Shown here one piece after another: positions 47,663-57,289 of a stretch of 64,000 nt of DNA; the first letter of the stretch is position 1; each line of letters opens with the position of its first letter. A program made the position numbers and the translations under genes. Source of the DNA: Varanus komodoensis (lineage: Eukaryota > Chordata > Lepidosauria > Squamata > Varanidae); NCBI RefSeq assembly GCF_004798865.1, contig NW_025335568.1:52666618-52730617 (forward strand), in the 5' to 3' direction. Below the pieces are notes generated by a model. It did not search any database. It worked only from the letters and a program-made list of their open reading frames with translations, and had not been told where the DNA came from.

Positions 47663-48862
47663 AAAAGTGCTTATGTTAAGCAAGACCAAGAAGAGCTGTG
47701 CAACCTTGCTGTAATGGAATAAAATAAAAGGGTCAACGAGAACTAGTGTTTTCAGGATCTTATGGTCAAATAAAAGGAAAATAGTGATTTCAGACTGCAT
47801 GCAGTTTTTTCACAGCTTTATAATTCCATCTATCCATCCAGCTGAGAAAGCCAATCATAATCACAACATGACTTAAGGTGGAAAAAATAAAGGTGAGAAC
47901 AAAATTATCTAGCATAATATTCTCATACACAGCCAATAGGAACAAATGGGAGCTGCATAAGCTATAGTATAAGTCAGTGCTAAATGTTCTGGATAATGCT
48001 CTAATAAAGTAACCTCTTTGGTAGCTTGAAATGCTAGTCTTTTTTTTTATTGTCATTAAACATCCTCATTATAAGCCCTAGAGTTCCTCTAGCTTACCAT
48101 TCACAATAAAGCTTTTTAAAAGCAGAATGAGCTGGAAAAAATTAACCAAAAGTTTGGGAAAAGAAATGTTTTTATACAGAGCTTCACAACAGGCATAAAA
48201 TGAATTTTAGACAATACTGTTGAGTTGCAGTTGAAAGACAAACACAGTTCAGTGTCAATAAAATTCTGTTGGGTTACTCACTCTTTCACTTCCTTGGAGC
48301 TAAAATCCAAGTATCGGTTGCTGATCCACTGAATTTCAAACCAGTCTCTAAAACCATTGTTTCCACAACACTTGAACTCAATCTGGAGCATATCAATGGT
48401 CTTCTTCATGAAGCATCTTCCAGGTGTATCTGTATCTCGATAGAACTTCATCCCGTTTTTTAGCCCGTTTGCTAATGTACTTTCCAGAGAGCCCCTCATC
48501 AGAAAGCAAGTAAGAGCAATGAAAAAAATGAAGACATTAAAAAACAAGCACAACACTATGTAAAGTTTCACAAGAGGCTTCCACTTCGCAAATTTAGCAG
48601 GATCCAGAGAATCATAGCATATCTTGCCTGCAAGACCATTGAATACACAGGCTAGTAGACCCACCAAAATCAAGGAATTCGGCACAAAGTGGCTTTCAGA
48701 ATTGTCCATCACTTCACTTCGCTTTCTGAGCTCAATTTTCAGGAACAATCCCATTGAAAAAACAATGATCCCAGCAAACACTGAAACCCAATTCATGAGC
48801 CATAGTCCTTGGGCTAGCTTTACTCTTTTCTTCTGGTTGAACTTGACTTTCATCACAGCCAT
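36395..48862 (-). CDS. PRPH2: PRPH2, peripherin-2 (RDS), photoreceptor disc-rim tetraspanin, three coding exons
   Basis: Join of 48282-48862, 41769-42015 and 36395-36628 on the - strand; 1062 nt, 353 residues (human 346). Peripherin-2 forms homo-oligomers and complexes with ROM1 that shape the rims of rod and cone outer-segment discs. Four membrane segments are visible (about 19-42, 61-80, 100-123, 261-284). The large intradiscal loop has the tetraspanin cysteines C150, C165-C166-G, C213-C214, C222 and C250 at human positions, and the sequon N229-N-S. The first two exons have exactly the human lengths (581 and 247 nt) and both junctions are GT-AG. The C-terminal tail (from 277) keeps the amphipathic segment but is diverged and 7 residues longer. 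ROM1 is excluded by the close match through the D2 loop. Confidence 0.97.
37005..37620. other. PRPH2 intron 2, part without recognised features
   Basis: No repeat or coding block recognised. A MITE-like short GTTTCCCAATGCTGTGCCCC lies at 36700-36720, too short to classify. Confidence 0.4.
38180..38280 (-). mobile_element. CR1 LINE 3' end fragment
   Basis: GAAGAGCCCTGCTGGAGCCG then ACCCATCTAAGCCCAGCATT is the antisense of the CR1 3' terminus. It lies in PRPH2 intron 2. Confidence 0.65.
39140..39770 (+). mobile_element. CR1 LINE 3' untranslated end
   Basis: The + strand follows the CR1 3' region in order: AAAGGGGCAACCAGAACTAT, GAGGAAATGTTGCGACATCT, AATTTGGACGGCTTTAAAGG, GGATTAGACAAATTCATGGA, GTCCTGCTTGTGGGTTTTCC, AGCCTGATCCAGCG. 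It lies in PRPH2 intron 2, opposite to the gene. Confidence 0.85.
41290..41540 (+). mobile_element. tRNA-derived SINE (Sauria-like), degraded
   Basis: GCAGGGTGGTGGTGTAGATG is the head. TTCTGGTCCCCACTGGGCCA is the B-box region, and CCACCCGAGTTCCTTGTAAG then AAAGGTGGGATACC the 3' part. Confidence 0.65.
41769..42015 (-). CDS. PRPH2: PRPH2 exon 2, intradiscal loop and fourth membrane segment
   Basis: Acceptor TTCACAG and donor GTAATA on the - strand. It encodes [20 protein letters not shown], the NNS sequon, W246 and C250, and the membrane segment [16 protein letters not shown]247 replaces the human V247 next to G249-C250. Confidence 0.97.
43803..43862. mobile_element. palindromic MITE, family B (AAGCCCCATTGA-type core)
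   Basis: ACTTACCTGAGTGTAAGCCC against the complement of GGGACCTACTTCTGAATAAA, with palindromic centre CCATGAGCTCAGTGG. The family is common in squamates; other copies at 46328 and 60098. Confidence 0.65.
43939..44030. mobile_element. palindromic MITE, family A
   Basis: ACACAATCCTATGTATGTTT then AGACAGAAAGAAGTCC at the left, ATTCCCAGTGTTCCC in the centre, and a short right arm ATCTAAACAT. Confidence 0.65.
44095..44370 (-). mobile_element. tRNA-derived SINE (Sauria-like)
   Basis: The + strand starts with the reversed tail TTTATTTATTGGATTTGTAT then GCCGCCC, continues TTGCCAAAGTCACCAGTGAA and GGCACTGAACCCAGTAAGTC (B-box region reversed), and ends ACAACTGCACTAC (A box reversed). Confidence 0.6.
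44745..44806 (+). mobile_element. CR1 LINE 3' tail
   Basis: GCAGGGGGTTGGACCTGAAG then CCCCTTCCACCTCTATGATT ends in the ATTCTATGAT repeat typical of CR1 3' ends. Confidence 0.75.
44807..44925 (-). mobile_element. possible L2-type LINE fragment
   Basis: AAGAAGGCCCTGTCTTGCAT resembles the antisense region also seen at 5275-5300. Short and diverged. Confidence 0.3.
45392..45470. mobile_element. palindromic MITE, family C, degraded
   Basis: Contains CTGCACTCCAACTGCCAGCA and ACACATCTGGAGG, matching family arms. Confidence 0.4.
46263..46290. repeat. microsatellite (ATTC)n
   Basis: About six ATTC units in PRPH2 intron 1. Confidence 0.95.
46328..46395. mobile_element. palindromic MITE, family B
   Basis: GAGCAATCCTATACAAGTCC then CAGAAGTAAGTCCCACTGAG is the characteristic left half; the right half is shorter. 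Confidence 0.65.
46503..46602. mobile_element. palindromic MITE, family A, both ends present
   Basis: TGCAATCCTATACATATTTA at the left pairs with TAAACATGCCTAGGATTGTA at the right. The centre has AATTCCCAGAATTCCCCAG. Confidence 0.75.
47630..47662. repeat. microsatellite (TATC)n
   Basis: About eight TATC units in PRPH2 intron 1. Confidence 0.95.
48282..48862 (-). CDS. PRPH2: PRPH2 exon 1 (codons 1 to 194, part)
   Basis: The ATG at 48860-48862 begins [20 protein letters not shown], which aligns without gap to the human start. The exon contains three membrane segments and the first part of the intradiscal loop including [20 protein letters not shown]. It ends at donor GTGAGT two bases into codon 194 (D), as in human. 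Confidence 0.97.
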
Positions 48863-49004
48863 TTTAGCAATGTGTGCTGCACCAAGAAGCTACAAAATTA
48901 ATTCTTTCTTTTTTTTTTCTGGAAAGGGAACACCACCATTCAGTCCTTGAAGATTCTAAATGTTGTACCTCGAACCGAGCCATTGTTTGACCCATCCATC
49001 TTGT

Positions 49005-49210
49005 TTAATCTGAAGTTGGAGAGATGTCAGCAAATTTTCTGAGGAGCAAAATTAACAAATATCACATTAAGAAAAAATGATTTTTCGTAAAAAGCATGAA
49101 CAAGTATTTCTGATGCCCCCTTCCATGCAAAGGAGAAACAGCTTCAAAGTTTCAAATGATTAAAGCTGGATCTACAATGCGTCATTCCAATACTAATCAG
49201 TGTAATCCAA
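49005..49210. promoter_or_regulatory. cluster of TAATC cores upstream of PRPH2 (possible CRX/OTX sites)
   Basis: TAATC or its complement occurs at 49006-49010, 49158-49162 (as GATTA), 49194-49198 and 49203-49208 (TAATCC), 140-350 bp upstream of the PRPH2 ATG. CRX and OTX2 bind such K50 homeodomain sites and drive photoreceptor genes including PRPH2. In AT-rich DNA one or two would occur by chance, so this is tentative. Confidence 0.3.
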
Positions 49211-51890
49211 TTTAGAGAAATCTCTGCTAACAGATGAACAATGAAAATAATCCCTCATTTTACTATTTAGTGGATTTTTGCTTTCACATGCATTACAGTG
49301 CAATTGAAAACCTAGGTATAAAAATACCCCATACCTAGATTCTTTCTGGAAGAAAACTAGAGACTGATCAAAATCTGTATCAGAGAAGTTAATATATACT
49401 GACATTACAGGTTTCTCCAAGCCAGTAAGACCGTGTGGCTACTTATCCTGTGTCACTCACCTTGCATGACGTTCTTTGGCTTATGTGTTTTTCTGGGTAG
49501 AATTAAGGCCACATTTTCATTTAACTAAAACCTAAGTTAGTTTGGAAAACAAGATACATGTTTCCCAACTTTGACAACTGGAACTACACTAAAGCATCAG
49601 GGAAACAATCATGACCAAACATTTTTTCTAAAAATACTGGCTTGTGTCATGAGCAGCTTACGGGCTAATTAAGTTGGGCCAACAGTGGAGCAGGACTTTC
49701 TGAAGTTATAAAAAACCTTTTGTATAATGCAACACCAAGGAGGTGGTTGTCCCACTGACTACAGAGGGAATCTCTGTTTCAACGTCACTAGAATATGAGT
49801 GTCATTTATAGACATTGAAAATCTCAATAACATGTTGATATTGGATATAGAACCCAAACTATAGTATAATAATAAACATGAATGTGCCAATGTTATGGAC
49901 AAATATGCATAATTGGTGCACCAGCAGTTGTTTTTCTACTGTATATCAATGCGAAAGAAGTGCTTGTTTAGGTTTTAAGTGTCCCTGATGCAATTATTAT
50001 TTGTAAGAAATTATATGAGCTTATTATTTGTTTCATCTCCTAGTGCTTATTCCATAGCAATGGGAAATATTATCAGCAAGACATCTGTGAAATACATTTA
50101 ATGGTGCCAAGACACTTTTCAAAATCTGCAACAGGTATTACATAAAAATGAATGGAAAATGAAAATGTATCTTGGGCAGCAAATGAAAAGGACCACTGAT
50201 CTTCAAAAACTGAATTATTGTAAGAGAAGCTGCCCTCTTGGTTGATTTTCTGTCTCCATGGAAAAATGATAAAGAGGGGACATATCTCTGCTTCACCTAG
50301 TGGATATTGATGAAACTGCAAGGAACACATAAGGAATAAGATAGTATCATTTAGCTGATTAATTAATATTAAAAGAGTGACACATTTGGCTTTTGTCAGC
50401 AGGGGTGTTCTACTGTTACGTATGCTGACTTTAAATTCCAACATGGAAGTTTGGGACAAGGTATCTTATTAGATGATAACATCCATGTTAGTGGGCTTCT
50501 GATTGCATGCTTATAAAACTGCCCTTATTACAATTAGCAAAAAGCAGTTACCTTGGTAAAATCATCCATGTACAAGTCAAGGTAATGAATGGCAAACCTA
50601 CCAATGAATAATATGTATAATGAGGGTTACCAATTTGTTGGGAAGTGCTTAGGTAGGAACTTCCCGGTATTCAGAGAATGTACTGTATGTCCCTTCAGGT
50701 GTTTGAAAAAATGTTTTGTGCTTCTGATAGTGGAAGAATCACAATTTAGGACAGATGTTACAAATATAATTATCTGGAATAATCTCCCCATGGTGAACAG
50801 CAAGCAGCTATGGTTTGCCTTGGGCCATCTCACTCAGAAATAAACCTGCCAGATTTTCCCGGGGTTAAAAACCCAACATCAAGGTCAAGTCTAGTAGATG
50901 TGTAGTTTCTCGCCATTGTCTGGGAGACCATAGGTCAGAGCCCGGCATCACACATCGTTCACAGATCGGGTTGACAGCCTTTCCCTGAAGGTACAACTAC
51001 ACTGAGAAAAAGGTGTGTTGGGGGAAAGGGAAGAGGCTTGGGCCACAGAGTTCTATCAAGTCCTTCCCTCCCCTAAAGCGGGATGGCTGAAGTTTCCTAG
51101 ATAGAATGAAGGTGTGGCAGTGGTGGAGATCCCCGTTACCACCTCTCTTGGCTTGCATCCAAGTTTGGAGGTTTATGAAAGTCTGATGAGAGGGGTGATA
51201 GGATTGCATCTTTAGCATACAGTACTAGTTTTGGTTTCCTATACTATACCATACTATAACATCAATGGTCACCTACTTTTTCTTGGGTACTCTTCATAGC
51301 AGACTGGAGCTGAACATGATTTGTAGTACATCACACAGTAGGTAGTTTCTACAATAGTTTCTCTACAAGCATGACATCTCAGCAGAACCAATTAATACAG
51401 AAAGCCCAAACTTGCATTCTTTAAAGGTTGAGCCTCATTCTCATACAGATTTTTAGAAACTATTTTCTTTTTGATATGACAAAACGCAAGCTAGTTTTTA
51501 TCACATCTTGATTAAAATTTGGTAGGTACAAGAGGAAGGCCCATAAGGCAGATGAAATTTAGTTGACTCCCTGTGGGATAGAGTTGTTCGTCACAGAAGC
51601 ATCACAGTGAATGAGGATCAGTTAGGGACAAATGGTAACAAGAGCACAAATAGCTATTTCAGCAATTTGGACAGTAACCAGTTTCTCACTAGAAGCAGCA
51701 ATATTGGCTCTTTGAAATGGACGCATAAAATATACTTTTTATATTACAGAAGAACTAACAGTAGTGTAGTTACTCTACAAAGAAGCACGCTGAAGCAGGG
51801 GGGCAAGCCCAAGCTGGTCTTCCACCAGTCTGTCTACTACCTTGGCTGTATAGCTGCTTTTTTAAAGCAAGAGCATGGAACCTAGTGCCT
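49211..51890. other. PRPH2-TBCC spacer, first part, no recognised gene
   Basis: AT-rich sequence with chance open frames only (the longest, 128 codons at 50073-50459 on the - strand, has no recognisable domain or repeat match). Confidence 0.55.
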
Positions 51891-51894
51891 TCTA

Positions 51895-51978
51895 AATGTT
51901 TTGTACTACAACTCCCATAACTTCCAGCCAGCATGGGCAATGATTAAGGATTATGGCAGTTGTAATTCAAAAGAACAA
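51895..51978. mobile_element. palindromic MITE, family C
   Basis: TTTTGTACTACAACTCCCAT at the left is partly complementary to TATGGCAGTTGTAATTCAAA at the right; centre CCAGCATGGGCAATGATTAA. Confidence 0.65.
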
Positions 51979-52149
51979 GCCTCTTTTCTAAAATTAATGA
52001 GTCTTTCTACAACCAAAGCTATCCTGCCATGATGACAAGCATAATGTACTTAAATATCACAATGATTCCTAGTGCTCTGTGCCTGCTTAGAAAGGCTACA
52101 CTACAGCCTGTTTTCCAATGGTTGGTCATTTCCAGAAATTCAATCCTCT

Positions 52150-52318
52150 TGATAATTTTAATTTTATATTATTATGTTCGTAACTCAGTGTATTTTTTGT
52201 ATTTTTGTATTTAATGGTAATTTTTATGTTCTATTGTATTTCAATGTATTTTATTGTGTTGTAAGCCGCCCCGAGGCTTTGGCAAGGGGCGGCATAGAAA
52301 TGTTATAATAATAGTAAT
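52150..52318 (+). repeat. retroelement tail with GCCGCCC motif
   Basis: TTGTAAGCCGCCCCGAGGCT then GGGGCGGCATAGAAATG and an A/T-rich end is a common squamate LINE/SINE terminus. The body before it is too diverged to name. Confidence 0.5.
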
Positions 52319-52494
52319 AATTTTCTCAAGGCTTGCTACTTTAACACATTTTAACTTAATGAAAACATTTTAACAGGCTTGCTTTTCCTGCTACAAAAGG
52401 TTGCATATTGCAGAATTATTTTTTCTATAAATGTACGAGTCTGCCAGGGTGTGGTCAAACTAGCCACCTTTCCAACATCCGAAGCACTGAGTCA

Positions 52495-53130
52495 TTTGTT
52501 GTTGTTAGTTGTGAAGTCGTATTCTACCCATCGTGACCCCATGGACAACATTCCTCCAGGCCTTCCTGTCCTCCACCATCCCCCGGAGTCTACTTAAGCT
52601 CACACCAACTGCTTCAGTGACTCCATCTAGTCACCTCATTCTCTGTTGTCCCCTTCTTCTTTTGCCATCTATTGTTCCCAGCATTAGGCTCTTCTCCAGG
52701 GAGTCCTTCCTTCTCATTAGGTGGCCAAAGTATTTGAGTTTCATCTTCAGTATCTGGCCTTCTAAAGAGCAGTCAGGGTTGAGNNNNNNNNNNNNNNNNN
52801 NNNNNNNNNNNNNNNNNNNNNNNNNNNNNNNNNNNNNNNNNNNNNNNNNNNNNNNNNNNNNNNNNNNNNNNNNNNNNNNNNNNAGCATTAGGCTCTTCTC
52901 CAGGGAGTCCTTCCTTCTCATTAGGTGGCCAAAGTATTTGAGTTTCATCTTCAGTATCTGGCCTTCTAAAGAGCAGTCAGGGTTGATCTCCTCTAGGACT
53001 GACCGGTTTGATCACCTTGCGGTCCAAGGGACTCGCAGGAGTCTCCTCCAGCACCACAATTCAAAGGCCTCAATTCTTCAGCGCTCAGCCTTCCTTATGG
53101 TTCGCCTTTCACAGCCATACTGATACCTGA
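52495..53130 (-). mobile_element. BovB (RTE) LINE 3' part, containing an assembly gap
   Basis: The - strand reads from high to low coordinates: tail of the MYGCE block near 53100, RRIEAFELWC-type region near 53050, then MKLKYFGHLMRRKDSLEKSL, GTIDGKRRRGQQRMR and near 52540 the EDRKAW(R)NVVHGV-type end, followed by a (TTG)n tail at 52495-52510. The copy is intact in order apart from the N run and duplicated 103-bp block. Confidence 0.9.
52784..52883. other. assembly gap (100 N)
   Basis: Exactly 100 N, the usual placeholder for a gap of unknown size. The 103 bases ending just before it (52680-52782) are repeated exactly just after it (52884-52986). Confidence 0.99.
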
Positions 53131-54022
53131 AATGAGTAGCAATGCCATTTTTTGGTGGAAAGGTGGTATACAAGTTAACTAAAAACTTGGGTACTTAAGA
53201 TATATGCTAATTCCTCCCTACCACTGGCAGAAGCAGTAATAGAGCCTAAATTCAACAGCCCTACTTCGATGTTATAACAGAGGCACAGAGAGGAAGGGTC
53301 CCAGGATAACCTGATATCAACTTTTTAAACAAATTCACAACAAAGCCTTCAGTATGACTTTTTTAATTTGAGAAGTCATTAGTTATTCTTACCAGACACA
53401 ACATATTTTGGAAGAAAAACAAGTAAAAAACAAACAAAAATGTGATTTTGTAGAACAGAGGCTGAGGGTCATGAGTATTTTCAAAACTATACATCACTAC
53501 AAAGGAGAGGATTTTGGTACTGGAAATTACTTTTTTGATGGTGCACAATAATGAACTCCAATTTTATGTACTTAAGTAGTCCAACAACATTGATGTCAAC
53601 TAACAAGCAGAGAAAGATACTGCCTCTAATGAGAAACAAACTGCTTTTATCAAATATGACATTTGCAAAAATAGTATATTATTGAAATGCCTGGACCTGT
53701 ATACACTTGCACAAGAACAACCCAAATGTGAAATTCTGCTAAGTCTGTGAAAGCAAGTTCTCATATAAAGTGTAAGAGGAATCTTAACAGCTGACACAAT
53801 CTAGCCAGATTTCAGACCTGTTATAGGCTACTAAAATCAACAGGGGAATAACTCATATGCATAACTTTCCCATGCTTAAAGTGCTAAGCTTTCATAGAAT
53901 TATGCCGAATGCATGTATAAGTTTGGTTTGCATTTTCTTAAATTTGCCCTAGAGTCACGTTCCTTTGAAATACATCATGATAACTGAAACTAAAAACAAA
54001 CTTGCACATCAATGACAGTGTT

Positions 54023-54028
54023 TTTATT
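54023..54028 (-). terminator. TBCC: candidate TBCC poly(A) signal (distal)
   Basis: AATAAA on the - strand, about 255 bp after the TBCC stop, followed by a TG- and T-rich stretch suited to a downstream element. A second AATAAA at 54235-54240 lies only 43 bp after the stop. Confidence 0.45.
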
Positions 54029-54282
54029 TTGCAACAAAGCTGTAAAACAGACCCAAATTATTCTTAGAGCCCACAAAACAGAAGAAATGAGCACCAGCAC
54101 ATTTCATCCATTAGCAAGAGCACTGTGTAAGTGTTTTGGCAAGCTCATTACATTGCTGAAACAGATACAGAACATTAAAGGTATCAGTCAGGTCTCTCTT
54201 ATTGCAACTCTAGTTCCATCTCTTCTTAAGATGATTTATTTTTCTAAAACACAGAGGCCCTTTGAGAGAAAGCAGTGACAGG

Positions 54283-55311
54283 TCACTTCCAGTCAATAAT
54301 CCTCTCATTTTCAGGGATCACCCTCCAGTTGGGAGAGGCTTCATTCCTTGCCAGCCAGTTGAAGTCATCGACCAGGTTCCAGTTGTCCCTGCTTCTATCG
54401 AGTTTGGAAGTCTCGAAATCGGCGTCGATGCCCGCATAACTCCAAGTATATGGGGCGAAGCGGACGTCACTGCAGTCTTCTAGCATAGCTCGGCAGGTCA
54501 CCTGTACGTAGAAGCTCGAGTTGGTGGTGCAGTGTGTTCGGAGCTGCTGGCAGACAAGTGCCAGGACGCACCCGCTGCAGCCGTCCACCCGTGCCGATGT
54601 CGACACGGGCCCACAAAGCACCATGCAATCCCGGCAGTCGCGTACCAGAAGAGTGTTGGGGTTGCCGCGGAGGCGCACTCGGCAGCGGTTCAGCTGGGAC
54701 AATACCACGTCCTGCTGCAGCAGCTCGGCCGGTCCCATCTCCAGCTCTTGTCCCTCGGCTCGGCTGAACCCACAGCCAGGATCCGCCGGTGAAGAATAGG
54801 CCGCCTCATTGCGGCCTTCCCGAGCCGACGGCTGAGCGGAAGGCTTCGGAGGATTCGCGGCGGGCTCCTTTTTGAGGGCCTTTTTGAAAGCGAAGCGCTT
54901 CTTGGGCTGCAGTTGGAGGCGCCGCGCGTCCAGAGTGCTTTGCAGCCGGTTCAGTGTCGCCTGCGCCTGCCGAACCTCGTATGGAGGCAAGAAGCGCACC
55001 GAGTCCGTCAGCAGCCGCTGCAAGTCCTGCAGCCTCCGGGCCGCCTCAGCTACGGTCTCGGCGCCCTGGCCCGGCTCCTCTACCGCCGCTGCCAGCAAAG
55101 CCTCGGCGGCTTCCTGCTCGCGAGCGAAGGCGGCGGTGAAGAAATCGCTCTGCTCCTCTTGCACCACTTGCGCGTCGCGTTCCCGCCGCCGCCGTTCCAC
55201 CTCCTCCCGCCGCCCCGCTTCTCGCTGCTGGAGCCTATCGGGAACTACGGGGGTGAGACTGGATAGGTGGTCGTTCTCCGCCGGCACCATGGACTCAGAA
55301 ACAGCCTCCAT
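54283..55311 (-). CDS. TBCC: TBCC, tubulin-specific chaperone C (cofactor C), intronless
   Basis: 342 residues (human 346) in one exon, as in other vertebrates. TBCC joins the TBCD-TBCE-tubulin complex and stimulates GTP hydrolysis by beta-tubulin, releasing native alpha/beta dimers in the cytosol. The N-terminal third is charged and helical (about 25-135, spectrin-like); RLQLQPKKRFAFKK (131-144) is conserved. A low-complexity Pro/Ala linker (145-170) precedes the beta-helix C-CAP/cofactor C domain (about 195-315). The arginine finger is R258 in the motif CQQLRTH, equivalent to human R262. The end DDFNWLARNEASPNWRVIPE is conserved. The start ATG at 55309-55311 matches the human N-terminus (MES/MEA). 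RP2, which shares the domain, is excluded by the N-terminal half. Confidence 0.97.
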   Translation of the reverse strand: MEAVSESMVPAENDHLSSLTPVVPDRLQQREAGRREEVERRRRERDAQVVQEEQSDFFTAAFAREQEAAEALLAAAVEEPGQGAETVAEAARRLQDLQRLLTDSVRFLPPYEVRQAQATLNRLQSTLDARRLQLQPKKRFAFKKALKKEPAANPPKPSAQPSAREGRNEAAYSSPADPGCGFSRAEGQELEMGPAELLQQDVVLSQLNRCRVRLRGNPNTLLVRDCRDCMVLCGPVSTSARVDGCSGCVLALVCQQLRTHCTTNSSFYVQVTCRAMLEDCSDVRFAPYTWSYAGIDADFETSKLDRSRDNWNLVDDFNWLARNEASPNWRVIPENERIIDWK

Positions 55312-55560
55312 CTTCCGTCCTTGCTTGCAGGCGCGGCTTCTGTCCCCACCTTGAACTAAGAGCGTCGCTGATTGGTCCCGTACACCGGCTCGCCTGTGAT
55401 TTGTGAGGAAGCTGCGGGGAGCGGGTGGGCGCGGCTTCTGCGTCTCTTAAAGCGGAGGCCTCGAGAGAGGAGGCACATGCGCCCTCTGTGCCTCGGTGGG
55501 CGTGGCTCTAGGTGAAGGGTTCCTCGCGCTCATTTGAACGACGTGCGGCGCATTTGGAGT
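54400..55560. promoter_or_regulatory. CpG island over TBCC and its promoter
   Basis: CpG dinucleotides are dense throughout the TBCC coding region and 250 bp upstream, and drop abruptly on both sides into AT-rich DNA. GC boxes such as GGGTGGGCGCGG (near 55423) and GGTGGGCGTGGC (near 55495) are visible. This suits a housekeeping promoter. Confidence 0.7.
55371..55375 (-). promoter_or_regulatory. TBCC: CCAAT box upstream of TBCC
   Basis: ATTGG on the + strand (context CGCTGATTGGTCCCG) gives CCAAT on the - strand, 60 bp upstream of the TBCC start codon, matching the NF-Y core. Confidence 0.5.
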
Positions 55561-55807
55561 AAAACGTGTACAAGAGAAGTGGGTGGCCCTGCTAAATGTG
55601 TTTTTCTTTCTAGCGTTGTGATCGGCTTCCGTCTTCAGACGTAAATTGTAGAATCAATGTATGCAGCAAAACCGATAAAGAATCTTGTGGTTCATCAAAA
55701 AAATTTTCATTGATTTATTTCTATTTACATTGTTATTAAATTTTTCTACTGCCCAATAGCGAAAGCTCTGGATGACACAACAATCCGTGGTAGGTCAACC
55801 AGACCCA

Positions 55808-56005
55808 ATTCAAGCTGGTGTGGCAAAGTGGTGGGAATACTTGATTGGGACTCGGGGGATCTGAGTTCTACTCCCCATTTTGACGTAAGGCTCACTGGGT
55901 GACCTAACTTAACCTCACAGGGTTGTGAGGATAAATTGGAGAGGAGGTGGATTGTGTAGGCTTGGGTTCATTGCAGGAAAAAAAAAGATAGGATATAAAC
56001 ATAAG
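55808..56005 (+). mobile_element. tRNA-derived SINE (Sauria-like)
   Basis: AAGCTGGTGTGGCAAAGTGG is the A-box head, GAGTTCTACTCCCCATTTTG the B-box region, TCACTGGGTGACCTAAC the body and AACCTCACAGGGTTGTGAGG with GATAGGATATAAAC the 3' part. Confidence 0.75.
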
Positions 56006-57285
56006 CTGCAAGGCATGGGTTGTCAGGCTGTCTTCAAAGCCAAAAATAAGGCAACCTGAAAAACCTGTCCCATATTTCATGGCATTTATTATGCACAAAT
56101 CCCAAAGCCAGTGACATTAAAAGGTATGCAAGATAAAATAATAAACGTGGGATACATGACAGCAAAATAGCAAAACAGCCATCATGAGGGGCAGCTTTCA
56201 AATATGAGAAAGATTTTTAGGTAATTGTATAGCTAGAGATCCAAAGGCACTGCAAATGGCAGTAGAAAGTGAAATGAGAAAATGGCTGGAGCCTGCCTAT
56301 TTATATAATGGGGAAGGGGAGGTGGGGCTCCCACCAAAAATTCTAGGCTCAGTTAGAGGAATCTTTCCGAATGGGGCACTGTGCAGGCACAGCACACATA
56401 GGTGTGAAGCCCAGAGACCCCTGTAAAGAATTAGAATTATAGGTAGAGGGAAACAAGTGGGCACCTGCAGGCTGCAGGGAGCAGTTATCGCACCCCGCCC
56501 TCTGGGATGTTAAAGTAGGGCTGAAACCCCCTTGTGTACCTGGTCAATGCAGACAAGTCTGAGCTTGATGAGCCAATATTTTCAGCCAAGGTAACTTCCT
56601 ATGCTCCAAACTTATAGCTGTGGGAGATGATAGCTAAGTCCTCGTAATGACTGGATAAGTCACTGGTTAAGTTAACAAGGTCATTTCCGCAAAAGTAATG
56701 TTTCTTCACTCATTCCTCACCACCTACATGTTGCTACATGTTAGCCACAGGAATAAACTCCTGCAGTTGCCTCAGGTGTGATGGACACACCAGGCTGTAC
56801 TTTTTTGCATGTGTATGTCCCTTATGTTGATCATTCGGACACAAACATGGGTGGATGGATCACACAAACTGGCAAGTCATGAAAGTCCTGGCACTCTACA
56901 TAGGAAGGCACAGATGTGTCCAAGGCTTACTCCTACATTGTGTTGCATGCTGAGGTGATCACATTGATTGAACTTCAGTTCTTTTTACATATTCTTGTTA
57001 TTGTAGGGCTAGATCATATAGTTTTCCCATTATTTGCTTACTTGGCATACAAGGAGTCACTACTGAAGTGTAAACTCACTGTTAAAAAATATTGTGTTTG
57101 AGGTAGTGGGAGGTGATATGACTGAGAGGAGATATCAGATGTCTTCAAACAGTTTAAGTGTCATCATGCAAAAGAGGTTGCACACTTATTCTCTGTTGTT
57201 TCAGGGGTTAGGGGCCTCAACTAATGGATAGAAATTGCTCAGTCCTAGTTATAGCTGCCATATTGTGACAGCAATTCAAATGAAT
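56006..57285. other. spacer without a recognised gene
   Basis: AT-rich sequence without convincing coding potential or named repeats. Confidence 0.5.
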
Positions 57286-57289
57286 AGGA

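Noticed and set aside
50073-50459. 128-codon - strand open frame upstream of PRPH2
   Set aside because: No recognised domain or splice-linked exon, and composition is like the AT-rich surroundings; treated as chance.
52631-53123. Two long frames crossing the N run
   Set aside because: They only exist because N bases were read through; the real content is BovB LINE.
54521-55354. Several + strand frames of 77-160 codons opposite TBCC
   Set aside because: They are shadows of the CpG-rich TBCC coding strand; the - strand frame matches TBCC over its full length.
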